64,000 nt of DNA. Origin: Sulfurimonas autotrophica DSM 16294. Lineage in GTDB: Bacteria > Campylobacterota > Campylobacteria > Campylobacterales > Sulfurimonadaceae. Within the stretch, counting starts at the first letter, position 1; every line of letters starts with the position of its first letter. The position numbers and the translations under genes are program-made. Shown here piece after piece: positions 18,548 to 27,868 of the stretch. The notes under the pieces are model-generated. The model was not told where the DNA came from. It did not search any database and saw only the letters and a program-made list of their open reading frames with translations. The stretch lies in contig NC_014506.1 in assembly GCF_000147355.1 (NCBI RefSeq), positions 434,001 to 498,000 of the forward strand. The letters are read 5' to 3'.

Positions 18548-20209
18548 ATGTTGAGTCCGCTAGCAGGGAAATTAACTCCTCATTCAAAGTTAATAGATGT
18601 TGCCTCACTGATTGCCGATTATTATGAATATGAACCTGATTACTCTTTAGAGAGCCAAAAGGTGAGCTTTGGAACGTCCGGTCATCGTGGAAGTGCATTT
18701 AAAAAAAGTTTCAATGAGGCACATGTCTTGGCAATTACTCAAGCGGTATGTGAGTACAAAAAAAAGATGGGTTATAACAGTGTGCTCTACATTGGCAAAG
18801 ATACACATGCACTCTCAACGCCTGCACAAATGAGTGCTGTTCGTGTATGTGCAGCAAATGGTATTCATATTGCCATCGCTAAAGATGGAATTTATACACC
18901 GACCCCTTTAATCTCCTTTGCAATTTTAGAGCATAATAAAAAAGAACAAGCGACGGCAGACGGCATCGTTATTACCCCTTCACACAACCCTCCTTCTGAC
19001 GGCGGTTTTAAATATAATCCGCCAAACGGAGGACCTGCCGATACCGATGTAACTTCTCTTATAGAAAAACGCGCGAATGAAATACTCAAAAACAATCTTG
19101 AGGATGTAGCATTTGTCTCCTATGAAAAGGCACTCCAATCCCAATATGTTACAGAGTATGATTTTATCACGCCTTATGTAGAAGCACTCTCTAAAATTAT
19201 AGATTTTAAAGCGATAAAAAATGCTAAATTTAAGTTAGCGGCAGACCCATTGGGCGGTTCATCCATACAGGTTTACGAGAAAATAAAAGAGTATTATCAT
19301 CTTGATATGGATATTATCCATCCATATGCAGATTTTACTTTTTCTTTTATGACACTGGATCATGACGGAAAAATCCGTATGGACTGCTCATCACCTTATG
19401 CGATGGCTTCACTGCTTAAACTCAAAGAGAAGTATGATTTGGCTTTTGCAAATGATACAGATGCAGACAGACATGGAATAGTTACACCAAAAGGCGGACT
19501 TATTAATCCGAACCATTATTTGAGTGTGGCTATTTGGTACCTCTTTACGCATAGAAAAAACTTTACCAAAGATTTAAAAGTTGGAAAAACTTTAGTCTCA
19601 AGTTCTATGATAGACAGAATCTGCGCAAATCTCGGTATAGAAGTTTATGAAGTGCCGGTAGGTTTTAAATGGTTTGCCCAAGGTCTGTTTGAGGGATGGC
19701 TTGGTTTTGGCGGAGAAGAGAGTGCGGGAGCATCTTTTTTAAGAAACGATGCCTCTGTATGGACGACAGACAAAGACGGGTTGATTATGACACTGCTTTC
19801 AGCTGAGATTATGGCAGTGACCGGTAAAGATATTGCAGATATTTATGCAGAATTTGAAAAAGAGTTCGGGGCTTCTTATTATGCGCGTATAGATGCTCCT
19901 GCTACGCTGGAGCAAAAAAAGATACTCAAAAATCTCAATGCGGACTCTATAGATATTCAAATGCTCGGCGATGAAAAAATCGAAAAAATTCTTACCAAAG
20001 CTTCAGGCAACGGTGCAGCCATAGGCGGACTCAAAATTGTCACACAAAACGGCTGGGTTGCCATGCGACCGTCGGGAACAGAAGATATTTATAAAATATA
20101 TGCCGAAAGTTTTCTCTCAAAAGAGCATTTAAGTGCTATTCAAAAAGAAGCGCAGGAAATTATGAAAGGTTTATTTTCCGAAGCAAGGTTTTCAAACGCT
20201 AAAGTGTGA
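18548..20209 (+). CDS. pgm: Phosphoglucomutase (alpha-D-glucose phosphate-specific)
   Basis: Interconverts glucose 1-phosphate and glucose 6-phosphate through a phosphoserine. The 553-residue protein matches the bacterial Pgm family (about 546 residues): GTSGHRGSAFKKSFNE, the phosphoserine loop TPSHNPPSDGGFKYNP near residue 145, the metal loop NDTDADRHG near 302, the sugar-binding GGEESAGASFLR near 391 and the phosphate-binding RPSGTEDIYKIYAES near the C-terminus. The start is one base after the lipoprotein stop. It connects the phosphorylase product and the downstream glycogen genes with Pgi and glycolysis. Confidence 0.96.
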   Translation: MLSPLAGKLTPHSKLIDVASLIADYYEYEPDYSLESQKVSFGTSGHRGSAFKKSFNEAHVLAITQAVCEYKKKMGYNSVLYIGKDTHALSTPAQMSAVRVCAANGIHIAIAKDGIYTPTPLISFAILEHNKKEQATADGIVITPSHNPPSDGGFKYNPPNGGPADTDVTSLIEKRANEILKNNLEDVAFVSYEKALQSQYVTEYDFITPYVEALSKIIDFKAIKNAKFKLAADPLGGSSIQVYEKIKEYYHLDMDIIHPYADFTFSFMTLDHDGKIRMDCSSPYAMASLLKLKEKYDLAFANDTDADRHGIVTPKGGLINPNHYLSVAIWYLFTHRKNFTKDLKVGKTLVSSSMIDRICANLGIEVYEVPVGFKWFAQGLFEGWLGFGGEESAGASFLRNDASVWTTDKDGLIMTLLSAEIMAVTGKDIADIYAEFEKEFGASYYARIDAPATLEQKKILKNLNADSIDIQMLGDEKIEKILTKASGNGAAIGGLKIVTQNGWVAMRPSGTEDIYKIYAESFLSKEHLSAIQKEAQEIMKGLFSEARFSNAKV

Positions 20210-20212
20210 CTT

Positions 20213-20235
20213 AGAAAAAAACTAAATTTTTTTCT
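20213..20235 (+). terminator. A+T-rich hairpin after pgm
   Basis: Nine bases (AGAAAAAAA) pair perfectly with TTTTTTTCT across a five-base loop three bases after the pgm stop; the 3' arm is itself a T run. It is a plausible intrinsic terminator in either direction, though weak because the stem has a single G-C pair. Confidence 0.5.
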
Positions 20236-20316
20236 GTAACCTTGCCTTTTAGGTTTTTAAACAAATCAGCCTAGGTTCCGAAAAAAATTAATCTTATAGT
20301 AAAAAAAGGGAGTAAT

Positions 20317-22818
20317 ATGAAAGCAGTAGTTATGGCGGGCGGATTCGGAACAAGAATCCAGCCTTTGACAAATTCACGGCCTAAGCCGATGTTACCGATA
20401 ATGAACAAGCCTATGATGGAGTATACAATGATGATGCTCAAAGATTTAGGTATAACAGAGTTTATAGTGCTTTTATATTTTAAACCCGAAATTATTCAAG
20501 ATTACTTCAAAGACGGCAGTGATTTCGGTATAAATATAAGCTATGTTATACCTGATGATGATTACGGTACGGCGGGAGCCGTGAAACTTGCGCAGGAACT
20601 TATAGGGGATGAGAATTTTATTATAATCAGCGGAGACTTAGTTACTGATTTTAACTTTAAAAAACTTTTTACATTCCATAAAGAAAAAAAATCAAAACTC
20701 TCCATCGGGCTTACATCTGTTGAAAATCCTCTGCAATTTGGTGTAGTTATAGCCAATGAAGAGGGTGTGATTGAAAAATTTCTTGAAAAACCGAGCTGGG
20801 GAGAGGTTTTCAGTGACACCATCAATACCGGTATTTATATAATAGAGCCTGAAATTTTGGATTTTATCCCTGAGGGTGAAAATTTTGATTTTGCAAAAGA
20901 TTTGTTCCCTGCTTTAATGGATAAAAAGATAGAATTGATGGCTTATAACTTAAAAGGCTATTGGCGTGATGTTGGTAATCCGCAAAGTTATCGAGAGGTA
21001 TATGAAGATATATTAGGCGGTGAGGTAAAGTTTAAAATACCGGGAAAAAAGAAAAAATACCCTGATGGAGTGCTGTATTCATTAGGTGAAAATAAGCTTG
21101 CGGATTCCGTTGAAATTATCGGTACAGTTGTATTGGGCCATAATGTAACGATTCAAAGAAATGTAAAACTTACAAACACTGTTATAGGCGACAACGTACA
21201 CATAGGGGATGCTAGTAAAATTAAGAATTCTGTCTTTTGGGAAGATATACAAGTCTCTCGGCATGCTTTTATGGATAGTTGTGTTATTTGTAATGATAAT
21301 ATAATTGAAAAAAATGTCACAGCAACTGCAGGGCTTATACTGGCAGAAGGGTGTGAAGTAGGGGAATTAACACGTTTTGACAAAGATGTAATTATATGGC
21401 CAAATAAAAAAATAGAACCGGCTTCAGTAGTGACAAATAATCTGATTTTGGGGAGTAAATACAAAAATTCTATTTTTGAAGACGGAAGTGTCTATGGTAA
21501 AAGCAACATTGAACTTTCTTGTGAAATGGCTACAAAATTGGGAGAAGCTTTGGGTGCTCAACTGCCGGTTCATTCTACTGTGTTAGCCGGACGTGACCAT
21601 GATAAAAATTCACGTATGATAAAACGTGCTTTTTTAGGAGGTTTAGTATCATCAGGTGTAAATATATTAGATTTAAAAGAGACACCGCCGTCAGTGCTCA
21701 GATTTACTCTTGCTCACAGCAGCAACATTATTGCAGGCGTACATTTTAAAAGATGTTTAAATGATACGGCTAGTTCTGAGATAACATTCTTTAATGATGA
21801 AGCAATGAAAATACATTCAGAATCTGCCAAAACAATCGAAAAAACTTTTTTTACAGAGAAATTCCGCCGTGTTGATTATAATCAAATAGGGAGAATTCGA
21901 GATACCCAACACAATATAGAGTGTAGTAATTATCAACGGGCTATTATGGATAATATAGACCATAAGATTGTAAAACATGAAAATTTCAAAGTAGTTATGG
22001 ATTTAATGCATGGTACAACGATAGATATATTTCCAAAAATTATCAATGATATGGCAGTAGAACATGTAACACTTAATTCTTATTATGATGAGCAAAAATT
22101 AACGAATATCTCTATGCTGGAGAAAAAATCACGGCTTAATGTATCAAAAATTGTACGCTGCCTTAACTATGATATGGGATTTTTAATCTATCCCAATGCC
22201 CAGCAGTTGGTTTTAGTAGCTGAAAACGGTGTTGTTTTGAGTAAAGTAAAAGCTCTGTATGCCGTACTTGAGTTATTGAATTTAGATGCCATGAATACAA
22301 AGAAAAAAGTTTTTTTACCGACTTGGGCGCCTGATATAAGATATTTTAAAAATCTTATAATTGAGCGAGGCAAGTATAGTGATTTTAAAGTGGAAAAATT
22401 AAAAGAGTATGATTTGATTGCTACGGTGGATGGGAATTTTGTTTTTACGGAATTCAGCTATACCCGTGATGCTATTTATGCGAGTTTTAAAATCATGGAG
22501 CTTTTAAGCATCTATAAAATTGATTTGTCAATTCTTATAACGAGTTTGAGCGATTTCTACTATAAACAATTTAAGGTTGATTGTCCACAAAAGTTAAAGG
22601 GTAAAATGATGAGAAAATTTCTTCAATATGCAAAGGGGAAGAAATCATCATCAGAAGTGGGTGTGAAAATTTGGGAAGGCAAAAATGATTGGGTATTAAT
22701 GATACCTGATCAGTACAGCGAACATCTTAACCTCTATATTCAGGCTGAGAATGACGAAAAAGGAGAGTTGCTCTATGAATCATATTTGAAAAAAATAGAG
22801 CAGTTTTCACAAGAATAG
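20317..22818 (+). CDS. Sugar-1-phosphate nucleotidyltransferase fused to a degenerate phosphohexomutase
   Basis: An 833-residue protein. Residues 1-230 are a nucleotidyltransferase with MAGGFGTRIQPLT and the RPKPMLPIMNKPMMEY lysine motif, an ISGDLVTDF metal site and EKPSWGEVFSDTINTGIY; residues about 250-380 are left-handed beta-helix repeats; residues about 385-833 are a phosphohexomutase fold. In the mutase part the expected TASHNP phosphoserine loop reads AGVHFKRCLND and the DGDADR metal loop reads IYPNAQQL, so it is probably not a mutase. Such fusions are usually annotated mannose-1-phosphate guanylyltransferase, but the sugar and nucleotide cannot be read here. It starts the alpha-glucan operon, eight bases before the first GH57 gene. 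Confidence 0.85.
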   Translation: MKAVVMAGGFGTRIQPLTNSRPKPMLPIMNKPMMEYTMMMLKDLGITEFIVLLYFKPEIIQDYFKDGSDFGINISYVIPDDDYGTAGAVKLAQELIGDENFIIISGDLVTDFNFKKLFTFHKEKKSKLSIGLTSVENPLQFGVVIANEEGVIEKFLEKPSWGEVFSDTINTGIYIIEPEILDFIPEGENFDFAKDLFPALMDKKIELMAYNLKGYWRDVGNPQSYREVYEDILGGEVKFKIPGKKKKYPDGVLYSLGENKLADSVEIIGTVVLGHNVTIQRNVKLTNTVIGDNVHIGDASKIKNSVFWEDIQVSRHAFMDSCVICNDNIIEKNVTATAGLILAEGCEVGELTRFDKDVIIWPNKKIEPASVVTNNLILGSKYKNSIFEDGSVYGKSNIELSCEMATKLGEALGAQLPVHSTVLAGRDHDKNSRMIKRAFLGGLVSSGVNILDLKETPPSVLRFTLAHSSNIIAGVHFKRCLNDTASSEITFFNDEAMKIHSESAKTIEKTFFTEKFRRVDYNQIGRIRDTQHNIECSNYQRAIMDNIDHKIVKHENFKVVMDLMHGTTIDIFPKIINDMAVEHVTLNSYYDEQKLTNISMLEKKSRLNVSKIVRCLNYDMGFLIYPNAQQLVLVAENGVVLSKVKALYAVLELLNLDAMNTKKKVFLPTWAPDIRYFKNLIIERGKYSDFKVEKLKEYDLIATVDGNFVFTEFSYTRDAIYASFKIMELLSIYKIDLSILITSLSDFYYKQFKVDCPQKLKGKMMRKFLQYAKGKKSSSEVGVKIWEGKNDWVLMIPDQYSEHLNLYIQAENDEKGELLYESYLKKIEQFSQE

Positions 22819-22825
22819 GATAGTT

Positions 22826-24847
22826 ATGAACTTAAGTTTTATGTGGCATATGCACCAACCTGATTACCGCAACGAGGATGGAATTATGCAGATGCCATGG
22901 GTCTTTTTGCATGCTATAAAAGACTACTATGATATGCCGTGGATGTTAAGCCGATATAAAAATATACAAGCAACGTTTAATATAACTTCCCCTTTGATAG
23001 AGCAGTTAAAACTCTATTATAAAAATCCCGAACAATCAGACAAATTTATATTACTTTGGCTGCAAAACCCATCTTCTTTAAAAACACAAGAGAGACAATG
23101 GCTTGTGAAAATTTGTAAAAGTTCTCAGTTTGACACGATGGTAAAAGGGCTGCCGCGTTATGAAGAACTTTACAAGAAAGACTCTTTTAGTGATGATGAG
23201 GTACTGGACTTGGAAATTTTGTTTATACTCTCTTGGTGTGGAATGTATCTTAAAGAAAATAATTTACATGTAAAAAGTTTAATAAACAAAGAAAAAAATT
23301 ACACGGATGAGGATAAAAAGGTACTTTTAAATGAATTGTCAAAATTTATAGGGGGCATATGGAAGTTTTATAAAGAACTTTATAATGAAAAACGTATAAC
23401 AATCAGTACGACGCCTTTTTATCATCCTATCTTGCCACTACTGCTTGATATGCAAAACGCCAAAAGAGCAAATGCACATACGCAGATACCGCAAAATTAT
23501 GAAAAACTTGAAGAAGATGCCCTGTTACATATACAAAAGGCAAAAGATTTGTTTTCTGACACCTTTGGCTATACAACAGATGTTTTTTGGCCTGCAGAGG
23601 GGGCAGTTGATGAAAAGAGTGTAAAACTTTTAAAATCTCTTGGTGTTAATTTTATAGCCACAGATGAAGAAATACTCTATAAGTCTTTAAACTCAAAGAG
23701 CAAAAAGCTTATTTATGCACCTTATAATTATAATAATATGCTCATAGGATTCCGTGACCATACATTGAGTGATTTGATAGGTTTTGAATATAGATATAAA
23801 AAGGCTGAGGATGCTGCACAAAATTTTATGTCACAATTGCAGTCTATAAAAAGTATTAATGACAATGCAACTGTTTTTGTCATACTAGACGGAGAAAATG
23901 CTTGGGAGTTTTATAAAAATAACGGTTTTGATTTTTTTGAAGCACTTTATAGTGCATTGGAGAAAGCATCTTGGTGTAAAACGTTAACAATGGATGAGGT
24001 GAAAGATCTGCCTTTTCGTGAGCTTATTAACTTGGCGCCGGGCAGCTGGATAAACGGCTCTTTTGATACCTGGGTCGGAGAGTATGAGAAGACGAGAGCA
24101 TGGGAACTTCTTTTTTTAACAAAAAAAGATTATGAACATCATAAAGAGTCATTAAGTGATGATATAAAAGCAAAAATAACAGACAACTTTTTAGGAGCAG
24201 AGTGTTCTGATTGGTTTTGGTGGTACGGCAGTGATCATTATACAAATTTTTCTTTAGAATTTGATGCAATTTTTCGTAGGCATCTCATAAATATTTATAA
24301 CCTGATTGGCATTTCAGTACCCAATGATTTGTTTATTCCTATCGGTAAAAATCAAAGCAGTACAAAATTTTGGATAAAACCGCAGTCAAAAATAACGCCC
24401 AAAATAGATGGAAAAAGAGATTCGTTTTTTGAGTGGATGGGTTGCGGTGTTATAGATGAGAGTAAACTTTTTTCAACAATGCATGCAAACACGCAACCCG
24501 TAAAAAAAATATACTACGGGCAGGATGATAATAAACTCTATTTCGCTTTTGAGGGTGATATAAAAAAGTTGTGTAAAAAGGGTATTATTAACATTATAAT
24601 CGATCCTCTTGAATTGAGTAGTACAATATCTTTTAATCAAAAAAAAGTTTTTTTGCAAAATATTGAAATAAAGTTGGCATGTAAAGAGTGGCTGGAAATA
24701 AGTCTGGATAAAACGCAAATAAAGCAAAAGAAAATTTGGTTAAGATTTGAGATAGCGGACAGTTCCGGTTCCTTGCAGACTTTACCGAGTTTTGGTGAAC
24801 TTGAAATAGACCTGCAAGATGATTACTCTAAAAACTGGTTTATATAA
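22826..24847 (+). CDS. Glycoside hydrolase family 57 protein (alpha-amylase/glucan-transferase type)
   Basis: A 673-residue cytoplasmic GH57 protein with no signal peptide. The N-terminus has the family motif MWHMHQPDYR; a likely nucleophile region is VFWPAEGAVDE near residue 252 and the acid/base Asp candidate is in VILDGENAWEFY near 355. About 200 C-terminal residues form an extra beta-rich domain (DNKLYFAFEGDIKKL), as in GH57 alpha-amylases with a carbohydrate-binding tail. It probably acts on alpha-1,4-glucans inside the cell. It is followed 13 bases later by a second, unrelated-length GH57 gene. Confidence 0.88.
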   Translation: MNLSFMWHMHQPDYRNEDGIMQMPWVFLHAIKDYYDMPWMLSRYKNIQATFNITSPLIEQLKLYYKNPEQSDKFILLWLQNPSSLKTQERQWLVKICKSSQFDTMVKGLPRYEELYKKDSFSDDEVLDLEILFILSWCGMYLKENNLHVKSLINKEKNYTDEDKKVLLNELSKFIGGIWKFYKELYNEKRITISTTPFYHPILPLLLDMQNAKRANAHTQIPQNYEKLEEDALLHIQKAKDLFSDTFGYTTDVFWPAEGAVDEKSVKLLKSLGVNFIATDEEILYKSLNSKSKKLIYAPYNYNNMLIGFRDHTLSDLIGFEYRYKKAEDAAQNFMSQLQSIKSINDNATVFVILDGENAWEFYKNNGFDFFEALYSALEKASWCKTLTMDEVKDLPFRELINLAPGSWINGSFDTWVGEYEKTRAWELLFLTKKDYEHHKESLSDDIKAKITDNFLGAECSDWFWWYGSDHYTNFSLEFDAIFRRHLINIYNLIGISVPNDLFIPIGKNQSSTKFWIKPQSKITPKIDGKRDSFFEWMGCGVIDESKLFSTMHANTQPVKKIYYGQDDNKLYFAFEGDIKKLCKKGIINIIIDPLELSSTISFNQKKVFLQNIEIKLACKEWLEISLDKTQIKQKKIWLRFEIADSSGSLQTLPSFGELEIDLQDDYSKNWFI

Positions 24848-24860
24848 GGAAAATAAAAAA

Positions 24861-26861
24861 ATGAAAAAAGTATCTTTATTGTTCGGAATTCATATGCATC
24901 AGCCAGTAGATAACTTTGATGAAGAAGTACAAAAAGCAGTAGAACTTTGCTATGAACCGTTTTTTCAAACAATGCTGAAATATCCGAAATTTAAGTTTTC
25001 CCTGCATTGCAGCGGCTGGCTGCTCGATAAAATAAAATCAGAGTATCCAAAGCTTTTTGAAAATATGCAGATCTTAACAAAAGAGGGCGCTATAGAGTGG
25101 CTTAGCGGAGGATATTATGAACCTGTACTAGCTTCCATAGCGTCAAATGACCGTCGGGCACAGATAAAAAAGCTCAGTAACTATATAAAAAAACATTTCA
25201 AGGTTAAACCACGAGGTTTATGGCTTGCCGAGAGAGTTTGGGAATCCTCTTTGGTGAGTGATTTGTATGCTTGCGGTATAAAATATGCAATGGTGGATGA
25301 TTATCATTTTTTAAGTAATGGATATGATGCGGATAAGATGAACGGTTATTATACAACAGAAGATAATGCACGAGAATTAGAACTATTTCCGATATCTAAA
25401 GCACTTCGCTATGCACTCCCGTTTTCAAATATTGACGATGCTATAAAGTCTGTTCTGGTACATCAAAAAGAAGAAAATGCTGCTGCTGTTATATTTGACG
25501 ATGCCGAAAAATTTGGACTCTGGCCAGATACAAATAAATGGGTATATGAACAAAAATGGCTGCAAAAGTTTATAGAAGCTGTTTTGGATAATGAAAATAT
25601 TGTTACCCAACACTATGGTGAATATTTGCAAAAAAACAACTCTTTGGGCTTGGCATATTTAGATAACTGCTCTTATGCTGAAATGGGAGAGTGGAGTCAG
25701 CAGACAAAAGATGCGTTAGCGTTTAAAGAGGCCCAAGAGAAAGTCTTGCCTTACATCATAAAAGGCGGGATTTGGAAAAACTTTTTTATAAAATATCATG
25801 AAAGTAATTATTTGCACAAAAGAATGTTGTATTTGAGTTTACAGCAGAAAGATTTTGATAAATATTCCCTTGATGCACTCTACAGGCTTCAGACAAACGA
25901 TGCTTTTTGGCATGGTGTTTTCGGCGGTTTTTATCTGCCGAGCCTGCGTGACAATGCTTACAAATATCTTCTTGAAATCCAACAGCAACGAGCCAAAGAA
26001 AATACAGCATTTGAAGTCTTGGATATTGATAAAGACGGCTATGATGAGCTCAAAGTTCTAACGTCAAATTTGAGCCTGATGTTTTCAACAAAAAACGGTG
26101 CCCAGATGATAGAGTTCGGCTCGTTTGATACGCTGTTTAACTGGCAAAATACCATTATGAGAAGGCAAGAGAGTTATCATAGTAAAATTTTGCATGCAGA
26201 TATAAAAGAAAATCATACAGACAAAGCAGCTGTAACAACCATTCATAACAGAGAAGTTGCAGTGGATGAATCATTAAAAGCCGAGCTTATCTATGACTGG
26301 CATGCAAAAAATTCATTTATAGACCATTTTTCCGGTAATGAATTTAGCTTGGAAAATTTTAAAAGTTTAGTATTTCAAGAAGTGGGAGATTTCGCAAATA
26401 AGCCGTTTTTGTTAAAAAATAAAAAGTTTGTACGTAAAGGCGGTATTTATATAGCTAAGGAAAAATATCCGGCAAAACTGCAGAAAAGTTATAGTTTTGA
26501 TGTCAATACAGTGCATTTAAAAAGCAAATTTAAAACTCAATACATAGATAAACTCTACTTTGCGCAGGAGTTTAATTTTCATTTTGCCCATCCTGATAAA
26601 GTAACTTTCAATGGTAAAATTTTACAAAATGATTTTAGCGAATATAATACAGAAAAACTGATAATTAATGATGATTTTACTAAAAAAACATTGGTTATTA
26701 CGGCAAATCAAAAATGTAATGTTTTTGCTTTTGTTTTACATACAGTTTCACAGTCTGAGAGTGGTTTTGAAAAAATAGCACAGCAGATCAGTTTTATTTT
26801 TACGACAAGTTTTATATCAGAATTACAATTACAATTTAGCTTGGAAGTACGCAATGTCTGA
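24861..26861 (+). CDS. GH57 4-alpha-glucanotransferase (DUF1925/DUF1926 type)
   Basis: A 666-residue GH57 protein with GIHMHQPVDNF at the N-terminus, the nucleophile Glu candidate in GLWLAERVWESS near residue 123, an Asp candidate in IFDDAEKFGLWP near 212, and an all-beta C-terminal half like the DUF1925/DUF1926 domains of amylomaltase-type GH57 enzymes. It probably rearranges or trims maltodextrins made by the phosphorylase. I placed the start at the ATG at 24861, which follows AAGGAAAA at good spacing; an in-frame start 42 bases upstream would lie inside the previous gene. The end overlaps galT by eight bases. Confidence 0.88.
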   Translation: MKKVSLLFGIHMHQPVDNFDEEVQKAVELCYEPFFQTMLKYPKFKFSLHCSGWLLDKIKSEYPKLFENMQILTKEGAIEWLSGGYYEPVLASIASNDRRAQIKKLSNYIKKHFKVKPRGLWLAERVWESSLVSDLYACGIKYAMVDDYHFLSNGYDADKMNGYYTTEDNARELELFPISKALRYALPFSNIDDAIKSVLVHQKEENAAAVIFDDAEKFGLWPDTNKWVYEQKWLQKFIEAVLDNENIVTQHYGEYLQKNNSLGLAYLDNCSYAEMGEWSQQTKDALAFKEAQEKVLPYIIKGGIWKNFFIKYHESNYLHKRMLYLSLQQKDFDKYSLDALYRLQTNDAFWHGVFGGFYLPSLRDNAYKYLLEIQQQRAKENTAFEVLDIDKDGYDELKVLTSNLSLMFSTKNGAQMIEFGSFDTLFNWQNTIMRRQESYHSKILHADIKENHTDKAAVTTIHNREVAVDESLKAELIYDWHAKNSFIDHFSGNEFSLENFKSLVFQEVGDFANKPFLLKNKKFVRKGGIYIAKEKYPAKLQKSYSFDVNTVHLKSKFKTQYIDKLYFAQEFNFHFAHPDKVTFNGKILQNDFSEYNTEKLIINDDFTKKTLVITANQKCNVFAFVLHTVSQSESGFEKIAQQISFIFTTSFISELQLQFSLEVRNV

Positions 26862-27867
26862 GATAAGATATGACAGACTGCACAATAAATATGTGATTAT
26901 TGCACCTGAACGTCTGCACCGTCCAAATCTTATAAAAAGAGAACTCCTAGAATCTGAGAAAAAGGATTGTCCTTTTTGTGAAGGACATGAAGATTTTACA
27001 CCGCCTGAAATTTTTGCCCTGAGGGATAATGCGGCAAATGCAACAGGATGGCGAACAAGAGTTGTGCCCAATCTTTATAAAGCCGTGCAGATAGAAGAAG
27101 AAGATATCTCCCAAAGAGACGGATTTTTTGAATATATCAAAGGTTTCGGTGCACATGAAATCATTATAGATGCACCGTGTCATGAGAGCAGAATATCTTC
27201 TCTTTCAAAAAAAGAGATTTTTGATTGGCTACGTACTATCAATGCGCGGATAAATGATTTGGCAAAAGACAAAAGAGTCATTTATTTAAATATTTTTAAA
27301 AACAGCGGGCAAAATGCAGGGGCTTCACAGCAGCATCCGCATACGCAAATCATAGCTTTGCCGATTATGGCACAAAATACTTTAGAATTTTTAAAAAGAA
27401 ATCAGGAGTATTACTCTGTTCACGGCAGAGGAATAGTACAGGATATGGTGCATAATGAAAAAGAGGTAAAAGTCAGAATCATAGATGAATTGGGCATATT
27501 TACGGCATATTGTCCATATGCAAGTTTTTTTTCTTTTGAAGTGATTATTGCTCCGAGTAAAGTAATTTCAAATATGAGCAGATGCTCCCAAGACGAACTT
27601 ACAGATTTGGCACAAGTGATAAAAAATGTTTTTACAATGCTTGATACTCAGCTTGATTCTTATGATTATAATATCAGTTTTCATATTGCACCGGTAAATA
27701 AAAATTTTGAAAATGAAAAATATATGGATGATATTGCTGAAAATTTTACTTTTTATATACGAATAATGCCAAGGCTTTACACTTTAGCCGGATTTGAAAT
27801 GTCTGCAGAAACGGCAATTAACGGTGTTGCACCTGAAAACTGTGCCAAATTATTGAGAGGTGAATAA
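26854..27867 (+). CDS. galT: Galactose-1-phosphate uridylyltransferase family protein
   Basis: A 337-residue HIT-superfamily nucleotidyltransferase. It has the zinc ligands in DCPFCEGHEDFTPPE, GAHEIIIDAP, and the active-site motif SGQNAGASQQHPHTQIIALP near residue 155, where the middle His of HPH is uridylylated in GalT. Inside a glycogen operon without galK or galE it may act on glucose 1-phosphate or another hexose phosphate; some short GalT-like enzymes use other nucleotides, including ADP-glucose phosphorylases. Its first eight bases overlap the GH57 gene. Family call firm, substrate open. Confidence 0.85.
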   Translation: MSEIRYDRLHNKYVIIAPERLHRPNLIKRELLESEKKDCPFCEGHEDFTPPEIFALRDNAANATGWRTRVVPNLYKAVQIEEEDISQRDGFFEYIKGFGAHEIIIDAPCHESRISSLSKKEIFDWLRTINARINDLAKDKRVIYLNIFKNSGQNAGASQQHPHTQIIALPIMAQNTLEFLKRNQEYYSVHGRGIVQDMVHNEKEVKVRIIDELGIFTAYCPYASFFSFEVIIAPSKVISNMSRCSQDELTDLAQVIKNVFTMLDTQLDSYDYNISFHIAPVNKNFENEKYMDDIAENFTFYIRIMPRLYTLAGFEMSAETAINGVAPENCAKLLRGE

Positions 27868-27868
27868 A

